The position numbers were made by a program, and so were the translations under genes. 64,000 nucleotides of DNA, taken from contig NZ_MRAV01000014.1 of NCBI RefSeq assembly GCF_002752355.1, positions 677,207 to 741,206 on the forward strand, given 5' to 3'. The stretch's first letter is position 1, and each line of letters begins with the position of its first letter. Source of the DNA: Leucobacter sp. OLIS6. Lineage in GTDB: Bacteria; Actinomycetota; Actinomycetes; Actinomycetales; Microbacteriaceae. This document shows positions 40,971 to 48,256 of this stretch, in pieces. Below the pieces are notes generated by a model, which ran no database searches, was not told the DNA's origin, and saw only the letters and a list, made by a program, of their open reading frames with translations.

Positions 40971-41577
40971 TTTTATTCCCGAGTTCCCCAGGTTTCTGTG
41001 CAAACTTCGGCGAGATTGCTGGGATCACCGCGATCCTGAACCGAGGACGCTCCGCCGCGGCGCGCTCGATGCCGGCCCGGATCGGTCGGTGCCGGACGCG
41101 CTTTTCTCGCGGACGTATCTCCGAGATCCGCGGAATCACGCGGATCCTCCGCGACCTCAGCCCACCTTCGAAGCCGAGGTGGAGCGAAGTGGAGCGACTG
41201 GAGGGGTGCGAGGTGGAGCGCAGTGGAGCGGCTCGTGGCGCGCTGCGGGATTGTCTCGTGGAGCACTTCGGGATGGCGCGCGGCGGAATGTCTGCCTTCA
41301 GAAGGAGATCCACGTTCTGGCGGAGATCCACGTTCAAAAGGAGGATTCCTGCGCAGCGCTCCGTCTGAACGCGAATCTCCGCCTGAACGCGACTCCCCTT
41401 GCCGGATGCAGAGTCGGCCGCGCCTTTCCCATCTCGGAGATCTCCACCGATTCGGACCCACCGGACGGAACCGATCCGAAATCTCGCAGATCTCCGCGGA
41501 GTGGGCTGGGTGCCGGGGCAGCACGACTCCGACGCCGGCCGGGCCCCGGCGCAGGGGGCGCCGCCCGGGCACAGCAA
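40971..41577. repeat. Noncoding repeat-dense region upstream of the dcw cluster
   Basis: No conserved protein is encoded here on either strand. Repeats seen: (a) GTGGAGC on the plus strand at 41179, 41189, 41213, 41223 and 41258, as two 10-bp-spaced pairs inside a roughly 25-bp unit repeated 34 bp apart; (b) an 18-bp tandem duplication GGAGATCCACGTTC at 41304 and 41322, facing an inverted, diverged 18-bp duplication CTGAACGCGAATCTCC at 41365 and 41383, so about 41304-41397 can form a long imperfect hairpin; (c) TCTC(C/G)GAGATC-type motifs near 41118, 41432 and 41482. The mraZ promoter must lie in or next to this stretch. Confidence 0.7.
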
Positions 41578-41605
41578 AAGACCGCGGTCACCCGACCGCG
41601 GTCTT
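41578..41605 (-). terminator. Terminator of the DUF3040 gene
   Basis: AAGACCGCGGT (41578-41588) and ACCGCGGTCTT (41595-41605) form an 11-bp perfect stem with a 6-nt loop, followed on the minus strand by TTTTGC. It insulates the dcw cluster from the DUF3040 transcript. Confidence 0.75.
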
Positions 41606-41626
41606 CTCTATCTGCTTCGGACTATG

Positions 41627-41729
41627 CCGTGGGCCGACGCTCCGTGGGCCGACGCTGCGCGTCGCGAGCTACCGCTCCACCCCTCGCTGCGCTCCGTGGG
41701 CCGACGCTGCGCGTCGCGAGCTATCGCTC
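41627..41729. repeat. Tandem GC-rich repeats at the 3' end of the DUF3040 gene
   Basis: CCGTGGGCCGACGCT occurs at 41627, 41642 and 41694. The copies at 41642 and 41694 extend through GCGCGTCGCGAGCTA(C/T)CGCTC, giving a 52-bp period; the copy at 41627 is truncated. The last copy overlaps the DUF3040 stop codon (TAG, complement at 41721-41723). Confidence 0.75.
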
Positions 41730-42107
41730 GCCCTCCATACGCTCGTCCCAGCGGCGCTCGAGGCGCTCGTTCATGTTCGACCGGCGCCCGCCGGAATGGG
41801 CGCGACCGCCGGCCGCGACCGGCTCGTGCACCTCGCCCGGCTCGGCCGGGGTGCGTCGTGTCAGCGCGAGGACCGCGCCGCCCAGCATCACGACGAAGCC
41901 GACGAGGCCCAGCCACAACTGCGAAGCTGCGACGGCCCCGATGAGCACGCCGACCCCGACGAGCACGACGACGATGCCGAGCACCAACGATCGCAGGTCG
42001 ACCCGACGACGCTCACCCGTAGAAGCCGACATCACGTCGGCCTCGCTCTGGTACAGCCGCCGCTCCATCTCGTCGAGCAGCCGCTGCTCATGCTCGGACA
42101 GTGCCAT
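41721..42107 (-). CDS. DUF3040 family membrane protein
   Basis: The 128-residue protein starts ALSEHEQRLLDEMERRLYQSEADVM, the DUF3040 signature, then has two adjacent hydrophobic segments at about residues 40-62 and 66-82 and a basic, Gly-rich C-terminal tail. The family is common near the actinobacterial dcw cluster and has no established function. GAGGAGG precedes ATG 42107. A TAGAAT -10 box (42144-42149, minus strand) lies 36 bp upstream and almost abuts the -10 box of divergent idsA. The 3' end runs into the 52-bp repeats. Confidence 0.88.
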   Translation of the reverse strand: MALSEHEQRLLDEMERRLYQSEADVMSASTGERRRVDLRSLVLGIVVVLVGVGVLIGAVAASQLWLGLVGFVVMLGGAVLALTRRTPAEPGEVHEPVAAGGRAHSGGRRSNMNERLERRWDERMEGER

Positions 42108-42143
42108 GTCCGCCTCCTCGATCGATCCGGAATTCTTCCCTCG

Positions 42144-42172
42144 ATTCTACGCCGGACGCGGACGGCTAGGCT
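42144..42172. promoter_or_regulatory. Back-to-back promoters of DUF3040 (minus) and polyprenyl synthase (plus)
   Basis: TAGAAT on the minus strand (42144-42149) and TAGGCT on the plus strand (42167-42172) are only 17 bp apart. The plus-strand box ends 6 nt before GTG 42179, predicting a leaderless mRNA; the two polymerases could not bind at once. Confidence 0.6.
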
Positions 42173-42178
42173 AGCTGC

Positions 42179-43330
42179 GTGCACGAAACCATCCGACTTG
42201 CAGGCCTCGTACAGGAGCGGATCGGCGATGTGCTCGCCGATCACCGTCAGCAGCTCGAGGCCCTCGGCCCCGACGCGATCCCGCTGCTCGACGAAGCCGC
42301 CGATTACCTTGCGGGCGGCAAGCGACTGCGCGCCCAGTTCTGCGTGCTCGGCGCCCGCTCGGTCGGCCGTGTCGACTTCGACGACGCCGACGAGTCCGAA
42401 GCGGACGGTGTCACCCCGGGCGCGGTGAGCCCCGCGCTCGGTTCCGATGCGGACCGGATCCTGGACGCTGCCTGTGCGTTGGAGCTGTTCCACGCCGCCG
42501 CACTGATCCACGACGACGTCATCGACCGGTCCGATACGCGCCGTGGGCGCCCGTCGGCGCACCGCCACTTCGCGGGCCTGCACGAGGACTCCGACTACCG
42601 GGGCGACGCGGACCACTTCGGCCTCGCCGGCGCGATCCTGCTCGGCGATCTGCTGCAGTCCTGGTCCGACGAGCTGATGCAGCGGGCCTGCGACGCGACC
42701 GAGGATCGCGCCGCGGCGCGGGCCGCGCGCGAGCACTTCAACCGCATGCGCAGCGAGGTCGCCGTCGGCCAGTACCTCGACGTGCTCGAGGAGCAGCGTC
42801 CCGCCGCCGCGCCCGAGGCCGAGCAGCTCGAGCGCTCCACGCGCGTGCTCGTCTACAAGTCGGCGAAGTACAGCGTCGAGGCTCCCCTGCTGATCGGTGC
42901 CGCGCTGTTCGGCGCCGACGAGGAGCAGGAGCAGTCGCTCGCCGAGTTCGGCCTACCCGTCGGGGTCGCCTTCCAACTGCGTGACGACGTGCTCGGCGTG
43001 TTCGGCGATGCGGAGGTCACCGGCAAGCCGGCGGGCGACGACCTCGCCGAGGGCAAGCGCACCGTGCTCGTCACGCTCGCGCGCGAGGCCCTGCCGAACA
43101 CGCAGCGCCGGGTGTTCGACGACATGTTCGGCGATCCCGAGCTGGACGACGAGCAGGTGGAGATGCTGCAGCGGACCATTCGCGACAGCGGCGCGCTCGA
43201 CCGGATCGAGGAGATGATCACGCGCAACCTGGATCGGGCGACGCAGTCGCTCGCCGCTGCACCGATCAACGCCGATGCCAAGGCGCGGCTCGGATCGCTC
43301 GCCGACCGCTCGGGGCGACGCGCCTTCTGA
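42179..43330 (+). CDS. Polyprenyl (geranylgeranyl-type) diphosphate synthase
   Basis: A trans-prenyltransferase making allylic diphosphates for quinones, carotenoids or carrier lipids. 383 residues with GGKRLRAQFCVLGAR, the first aspartate-rich motif DDVID (112-116) and the second DDVLGVFGD (270-278). The last Asp of the canonical second DDXXD is shifted (DDVLG), as in many actinobacterial homologues. AALIHDDVIDRSDTRRGRPSAH is strongly conserved. Product chain length cannot be told from sequence. Start is GTG 42179 on a predicted leaderless transcript. Confidence 0.9.
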   Translation: MHETIRLAGLVQERIGDVLADHRQQLEALGPDAIPLLDEAADYLAGGKRLRAQFCVLGARSVGRVDFDDADESEADGVTPGAVSPALGSDADRILDAACALELFHAAALIHDDVIDRSDTRRGRPSAHRHFAGLHEDSDYRGDADHFGLAGAILLGDLLQSWSDELMQRACDATEDRAAARAAREHFNRMRSEVAVGQYLDVLEEQRPAAAPEAEQLERSTRVLVYKSAKYSVEAPLLIGAALFGADEEQEQSLAEFGLPVGVAFQLRDDVLGVFGDAEVTGKPAGDDLAEGKRTVLVTLAREALPNTQRRVFDDMFGDPELDDEQVEMLQRTIRDSGALDRIEEMITRNLDRATQSLAAAPINADAKARLGSLADRSGRRAF

Positions 43331-43374
43331 GCGGCCGGCCCGGGCGCGTCCGCCCCGGACCCGTCAGCGCCCCG

Positions 43375-43722
43375 TCAGAACGCCAGCGACTGGGTGGCGC
43401 GGCGAACGGCGCTCTTGCGCCCGTTCTGCAGCTCCTCGATGGGGATCCCGCCGACCTCGGCGTTCTCGGTGAACAGCCACTCGATCGACTGCTCCTCCGA
43501 GTAGCCGGCGTCGCGCAGCACCAGCAGGGTGCCGCGCAGCGAGCTCAGCGGCTCGTCGCCCTGCAGGAACGCTGCGGGAACGCGGAGCACGCCGTCGATG
43601 CGCACGGCCGCGAGGTGCTGATCCTCGATGAGTCGCCGAATCTTGCTCGGAGCGAGTCCGAGTCGCTCGGTCAGCTCGGGGACGGTGAGGGTCTGGATAC
43701 CAGTGAGGAAGTTCTCGGCCAC
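43375..43722 (-). CDS. Rv2175c-family DNA-binding protein
   Basis: The 115-residue protein has a winged-helix-like N-domain (LTVPELTERLGLAPSKIRRLIEDQHLAAVRIDGVLRVPAAFL) and a C-domain GTLLVLRDAGYSEEQSIEWLFTEN, matching mycobacterial Rv2175c, a DNA-binding substrate of the kinase PknL. Here it is divergent from a PknL-like kinase gene 205 bp away, keeping the same functional pairing. Start is ATG 43722. Its N-terminal Thr residues (TGIQTLT) are possible phosphosites; this is inference. Confidence 0.88.
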   Translation of the reverse strand: MAENFLTGIQTLTVPELTERLGLAPSKIRRLIEDQHLAAVRIDGVLRVPAAFLQGDEPLSSLRGTLLVLRDAGYSEEQSIEWLFTENAEVGGIPIEELQNGRKSAVRRATQSLAF

Positions 43723-43915
43723 GCCTCAACTCTGCCACGAAGCCGCGAGCGGTTCCAGCCAGGGCGATTCGGATCGGGTGATTCGTGCCCGACGACGGCG
43801 CGGGAACGGCGGACGCGCCCGGAGCACCGAGCGGCAGAGCCGCTGCGGACGACGATCCGCGGCGCGGTTCCGGGCAACGCCGGTGAGGATCCAGGCTGGC
43901 GAACCCTCGGGTCCG

Positions 43916-43930
43916 TAGAATTTGCGGGTG
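43916..43930 (+). promoter_or_regulatory. -10 box of a leaderless kinase transcript
   Basis: TAGAAT (43916-43921) is followed by 6 nt and GTG 43928. No Shine-Dalgarno sequence is present. The rest of the 205-bp divergent gap (43723-43915) shows no clear -35 box or operator. Confidence 0.6.
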
Positions 43931-45856
43931 ACCTCTGCCCCCTCCGATCCGCTCGTGGGACGAACCCTCGACGAGCGCTACGTGATCCGCTCGCGCATCG
44001 CGCGCGGCGGTATGGCGATGGTCTATGTCGCGAACGACCTGCGGCTCGAGCGCCGCGTCGCCGTGAAAGTGATGCACGCGCACCTCGCCGACGACGAGAA
44101 CTTCACCCGCCGCTTCGAGCAGGAGGCGCGCAGCGCGGCCCGGCTCGCGCACCCCAACGTGGTGAACGTCTTCGATCAGGGCAACGATGCCGGGCACCCC
44201 TATCTGGTCATGGAGTACCTGCCGGGCATCACCCTCCGCGAGCTGCTCAAGCAGCAGCAGCGCCTGACCTCCGAACAGACCCTCGAGATCGGCGAGGCGG
44301 TGCTCGCCGGGCTCGCCGCTGCGCACCGCGCCGGCATCGTCCACCGCGATCTCAAGCCCGAGAACGTGCTGCTCGCCGACGACGGCCGGATCAAGATCGG
44401 CGATTTCGGGCTGGCGCGCGCCGTCAGCGCGAACACCACGACGGGCCAGGCCCTGCTCGGCACGATCGCGTACCTCTCCCCCGAACTCGTCACCCGCGGC
44501 GTCGCCGACGCCCGCAGCGATCTCTACGCGTTCGGGATCATGCTCTTCGAGATGCTCACCGGCACGCAGCCGTTCACGGGCGAGCAGCCGGTGCAGATCG
44601 CCTACCAGCACGCCCACGGCGAAGTCCCCGTCCCGTCGACGATCTCGTCCGAGTCGACCCCCGAGTTCGACGCGCTCGTGCGCTGGCTGACGCAGCGGGA
44701 CCCCGCGAACCGCCCCGCTGACGCTTCGGAGGCGCTCGCCGAGCTGCAGCGGATCCGTTCGGGGTCTCCGCTCCACGCGACCCGGGTGCTCCCGAGCGAC
44801 CTCGGGCTCGATGCGACCTCGGTGCTGCCGTCGACCACGGTGCTCGATCCCGTGGCCGATGCCCCGACGGACGGCGCTCCGGAGCCCGCTGCCGAGAGCC
44901 CCGAACCGGCGGATGCCGGCGCGGTGGGCCTCGCCGCCGCGACGGCCCGCCGCCGCAAACGCCGCGGCGGGATCATCGCCCTCCTCGTGATCCTCGCCGT
45001 CGCCGCCTCGGCCAGTGCCGGCTGGTGGTTCGGGCAGGGCCCCGGGTCCCAGGTCACGGTCCCGGACGTCGCCGGGCTCCCCTTCGCCGAGGCGAAGGCC
45101 GAGCTCACCGGGCTCACGCTCACCGCGACGCGCACCGAGTGCTCGAGCGTCGAGATCCCCAAGGGGAAAGCGGTCAGTACCAAGCCCGGCGCCGGTTCCC
45201 GGGTGGATCGCAAGACCGCGGTCGAGCTCTGCGAATCCACCGGTCCGCGCATCCTGCCCGTACCGACGCTCGTCGGCCTCCCCCAGGATCAGGCCGAAGC
45301 CGCGATCGCGAAGGCCGGGTTCACCTTCGGCAAGGTCACCGGCCGCCAGTTCAGCTCGGACGCGAAGAGCGGCACGGTCATCGCGGCTCTCGGCTCCGAC
45401 GGCAAGGGTCTCGGCGAGCAGTATCCCGAGCAGGCGAAGGTCGACCTCGTCGTCTCGGTCGGCACGGTGCCCGATGTGACCGGCAGCACCGTCGACGCGG
45501 CGACCTCGGCGCTGGCCGACAAGGAGCTGACGGTCGACTCCGGCAAGAACGTCGAGGAGTTCAGCGATGACATCGCCAAGGGCAAGGTCATCGGCGTGAT
45601 CTACTCGACCGATCCGGTGCGGCCGGGCGACTCCGTCGGCCTGACCATCTCCAAGGGTCCCGAGCTGTTCGAAGTGCCCGACGTCTCGGGCCAGAAGATG
45701 CGCAAGGGCGTGCAGACGCTCAAGGATGCCGGGTTCGATCCGCAGACGGCGGTGCCCGAACTGCTCTGGAACGCGGTCAAGGTCGAGGGGACCGAGCCCG
45801 CTGCCGGCGAGATGGTGCCGAAGGGAACCAAGATCACGCTCAACTTCGAGCTCTGA
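43928..45856 (+). CDS. pknL: PASTA-domain Ser/Thr protein kinase (PknL-like)
   Basis: 642 residues. The kinase domain (13-275) has the glycine loop ARGGMAMVY, catalytic K48 and E67, HRDLKPEN (139-146), DFG (159-161) and a TTT activation-loop cluster at 170-172. A basic juxtamembrane patch (ARRRKRRGG) precedes a transmembrane helix at about 339-360. Four PASTA repeats follow (VTVPDVAGLPF, LPVPTLVGLPQ, VPDVTGSTV, FEVPDVSGQKM), which bind muropeptides or lipid II in related kinases. GTG 43928 is chosen over an unlikely TTG two codons upstream. Likely targets are divisome and metabolic regulators such as GarA and the adjacent Rv2175c-like protein; both are inference. Confidence 0.93.
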   Translation: MTSAPSDPLVGRTLDERYVIRSRIARGGMAMVYVANDLRLERRVAVKVMHAHLADDENFTRRFEQEARSAARLAHPNVVNVFDQGNDAGHPYLVMEYLPGITLRELLKQQQRLTSEQTLEIGEAVLAGLAAAHRAGIVHRDLKPENVLLADDGRIKIGDFGLARAVSANTTTGQALLGTIAYLSPELVTRGVADARSDLYAFGIMLFEMLTGTQPFTGEQPVQIAYQHAHGEVPVPSTISSESTPEFDALVRWLTQRDPANRPADASEALAELQRIRSGSPLHATRVLPSDLGLDATSVLPSTTVLDPVADAPTDGAPEPAAESPEPADAGAVGLAAATARRRKRRGGIIALLVILAVAASASAGWWFGQGPGSQVTVPDVAGLPFAEAKAELTGLTLTATRTECSSVEIPKGKAVSTKPGAGSRVDRKTAVELCESTGPRILPVPTLVGLPQDQAEAAIAKAGFTFGKVTGRQFSSDAKSGTVIAALGSDGKGLGEQYPEQAKVDLVVSVGTVPDVTGSTVDAATSALADKELTVDSGKNVEEFSDDIAKGKVIGVIYSTDPVRPGDSVGLTISKGPELFEVPDVSGQKMRKGVQTLKDAGFDPQTAVPELLWNAVKVEGTEPAAGEMVPKGTKITLNFEL

Positions 45857-45873
45857 CGACTCGCCCCGCGAAA

Positions 45874-45915
45874 CGCGAACGGCCCGGATCCCCTGCAGGA
45901 TCCGGGCCGTTCGCG
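45874..45915. terminator. Bidirectional terminator between the kinase and DAHP synthase genes
   Basis: Arms 45874-45891 and 45898-45915 form a perfect 18-bp stem (CGCGAACGGCCCGGATCC) with loop CCTGCA between two convergent stop codons. There is no long T-run on either side. Confidence 0.8.
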
Positions 45916-45933
45916 TCAGCGGCGCGGTGCGGC

Positions 45934-47304
45934 TCAGTGCGCGATCTGCTTGAGCTCCTCCGCCACGAGGAAGGCGAGCTCGAGCGACTGCATGTGGTTC
46001 AGCCGGGGATCGCAGAGCGACTCGTAGCGGGTCGCCAGCGTCTCCTCGTCGATGTTCTCGGATCCGCCGAGGCACTCGGTCACGTCGTCGCCCGTGAGCT
46101 CGACGTGGATGCCGCCGGGAACCGTGCCGACTGCGCGGTGCGCCTCGAAGAAGCCGCGGAGCTCGTCCATGACGTCGTCGAAGCGGCGGGTCTTGTATCC
46201 GGTCGCCGTGGTGATGCCGTTGCCGTGCATCGGATCGGTGACCCACAGCGGCTGAGCGCCCGCGGCCTTGACACCCTCGAGCAGCGGCGGGAGCGCCTCG
46301 CGGATCTTGCCCGCGCCCATGCGCGTGATGAACGTGAGGCGGCCGGGCTCGCGCTCGGGATCGAGCTTGTCGATGAGGCGCATGGCGTCGTCCACCGAAG
46401 CGGTCGGGCCGAGCTTGACCCCGATCGGGTTGCGCACGTGCGACAGGAACTCGACGTGCGCGCCGTCGAGCTCGCGGGTGCGCTCCCCGATCCAGAGCAT
46501 GTGCCCCGAGGTGTCGTAGAGCTCGCCCGTGCGCGAGTCGATGCGGGTCAGCGGACGCTCGTAGTCGAGCAGCAGCGCCTCGTGGCTCACGTAGAACTCG
46601 GTCTGAGTCAGCGCGGCGCTCTCGACGCCGCACGCCTCCATGAACTTGAGCGCCCGGTCGATCTCGGCCGCCAGCGACTCGTAGCGGCGGTTGGCCGGGT
46701 TCGACACGAAGCCCTGGTTCCAGGCGTGCACCTGACGGAGGTCGGCGAAGCCGCCCTGCGTGAAGGCGCGGATCAGGTTCAGCGTCGAGGCCGAGACGTG
46801 GTAGCCCTGCACCAGTCGCGACGGGTCCGCCGCGCGCGACTCGGGGGTGAAGTCGTAGCCGTTCACGAGGTCGCCGCGGAACGCCGGGAGGGTCACGCCG
46901 TCGCGGGTCTCGGTGTCGCTCGAGCGGGGCTTGGCAAACTGGCCGGCCATGCGGCCCAGCTTGATCACCGGCATGGATGCGCCGTAGGTCAGTACGACCG
47001 CCATCTGCAGCAGCGTCTTGACGCGGTCGCGGATCTTGTCGGCGGTCGCGGCCTCGAAGGTCTCGGCGCAGTCGCCGCCCTGCAGCAGGAAGGCCTCGCC
47101 CCGCGCGGCTGCGGCGAGCCGCTGCTTCAGCTGATCCGCCTCGCCGGCGAAGACGAGCGGGGGCTGGGAGGCGAGATTCGCCGAGGCCGCCTCGACGGCT
47201 GCCGCGTCGGGCCAGGTCGGCTGCTGCTTCGCCTCGCGAGTGCGATACGTGTCGAGCTCCGCCAACACGTCTCGCTTCACTGCCGTCTCAGTCTGACCGC
47301 CCAT
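45934..47304 (-). CDS. aroG: Class II 3-deoxy-D-arabino-heptulosonate 7-phosphate (DAHP) synthase
   Basis: Condenses PEP and erythrose 4-phosphate, the first shikimate-pathway step. The 456-residue plant/actinobacterial-type enzyme shows QPPLVFAGEADQLKQRLAAAARGEAFLLQGGDCAETF (metal-binding Cys), KLGRMAGQFAKPRS, FRGDLVNGYDF, HMLWIGERTRELDGAHVEFLSHVRNPIGVKLGP and DPMHGNG. I start at ATG 47304 with GGAGA 3 nt upstream; the longer frame is not conserved. Unlike trpB in this window it has no leader peptide. Feedback control would be allosteric, as in mycobacterial homologues. Confidence 0.95.
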   Translation of the reverse strand: MGGQTETAVKRDVLAELDTYRTREAKQQPTWPDAAAVEAASANLASQPPLVFAGEADQLKQRLAAAARGEAFLLQGGDCAETFEAATADKIRDRVKTLLQMAVVLTYGASMPVIKLGRMAGQFAKPRSSDTETRDGVTLPAFRGDLVNGYDFTPESRAADPSRLVQGYHVSASTLNLIRAFTQGGFADLRQVHAWNQGFVSNPANRRYESLAAEIDRALKFMEACGVESAALTQTEFYVSHEALLLDYERPLTRIDSRTGELYDTSGHMLWIGERTRELDGAHVEFLSHVRNPIGVKLGPTASVDDAMRLIDKLDPEREPGRLTFITRMGAGKIREALPPLLEGVKAAGAQPLWVTDPMHGNGITTATGYKTRRFDDVMDELRGFFEAHRAVGTVPGGIHVELTGDDVTECLGGSENIDEETLATRYESLCDPRLNHMQSLELAFLVAEELKQIAH

Positions 47305-47440
47305 TGGTCTCCGCCGTTTCTCGAAATCTGCGGGACGAACCCGCATGCCGCGGCCGTTCGCCGCAACTTTTCCAGGGTACTCGACGGGCGGGATCACGAG
47401 CGAACCCGGCGGAGGTCGCCGAGGCCCCTGCTGCGAACCC

Positions 47441-48121
47441 TCAGGGGCGCTTGGCCGCCCGAACGCTCGACGCGTAGACGTCGACGTATTCCTGACCGCT
47501 GAGCTTCTGGATCTCGAGCATGATCTCGTCCGTCACACTGCGCAACACGAAACGATCAGCGCTCATTCCCGCGAAGCGGCTGAAGTCGAGCGGCTTGCCG
47601 ATGACGGTTCCGATGCGGCGGATCCGCGGGAGTTTCGCCCCGATCGGCATGGCCTTCTCGGTGTCGACCATGATCGCCGGCACCACGACCGCGCCGGATT
47701 CGAGCACGAGGCGGGCGACGCCCGTGCGCCCGCGGTAGAGTCGCGCGTCCGGGCTGCGGGTGCCCTCGGGGTAGATGCCGAGCACGTCGCCCCGATCGAG
47801 CACGCCGAGCCCGGTGTTCAGAGACGCCTCGGAGGCCTTGCCGCCGGAGCGGTCGATCGGCAGCTGGCCGACGGACAGCATGAAGCTGCGCACGAACCAG
47901 CCCTTGAGGCCGGTCCCGGTGAAGTAGTCGCTCTTCGCGAGGAAATAGACCCGCCGGTCGACCATGATCGGCATGATGAACGAATCGATGACCGACAGGT
48001 GGTTGCCGACGATGATGACCGGACCCGACGAGGGGATGTTCTCGGCGCCCTCGACCCAGGGTCGGTAGATCGTCTTCAGCAGCGGTCCGATGACCAGGTG
48101 CTTGAGAATCCAGTAGAACAC
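47441..48121 (-). CDS. plsC: 1-acyl-sn-glycerol-3-phosphate acyltransferase (PlsC family)
   Basis: 226 residues from GTG 48121. The HX4D catalytic motif is NHLSVID (H41, D46), with YPEGTRSPD near 125 and GRTGVARLVLESGAVVVPAIM later. It acylates lysophosphatidate in phospholipid synthesis. I chose the GTG because AAGGGA lies 10 nt upstream and TATTCT (48149-48154, minus strand) is a good -10 box; a longer frame that reads into the divergent gene is spurious. It is divergent from the acyl-CoA ligase, so the two lipid genes share a 135-bp promoter region. Confidence 0.9.
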   Translation of the reverse strand: MFYWILKHLVIGPLLKTIYRPWVEGAENIPSSGPVIIVGNHLSVIDSFIMPIMVDRRVYFLAKSDYFTGTGLKGWFVRSFMLSVGQLPIDRSGGKASEASLNTGLGVLDRGDVLGIYPEGTRSPDARLYRGRTGVARLVLESGAVVVPAIMVDTEKAMPIGAKLPRIRRIGTVIGKPLDFSRFAGMSADRFVLRSVTDEIMLEIQKLSGQEYVDVYASSVRAAKRP

Positions 48122-48256
48122 GGCGGAGACGTCCCTTCGACTCGAAACAGAATACTGGAGCCGGGCGTCGCATGGTCGCATGCAATAGGGTGGCAGGCAG
48201 AAACCGGCGGCGAAGAAGCCGCCCAGAGACCTCGCCCTGGTGCCGAAGGAGCTGCC

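Noticed and set aside
40903..41577. Long N-terminal extension of mraZ in the same frame
   Set aside because: The extension consists of translated repeats, lacks similarity to MraZ, and a strong AGGAGGTGA fits ATG 40902.
40971..41577. CRISPR array
   Set aside because: The repeats are short (10-26 bp), irregularly spaced and of several unrelated families, with no cas gene nearby.
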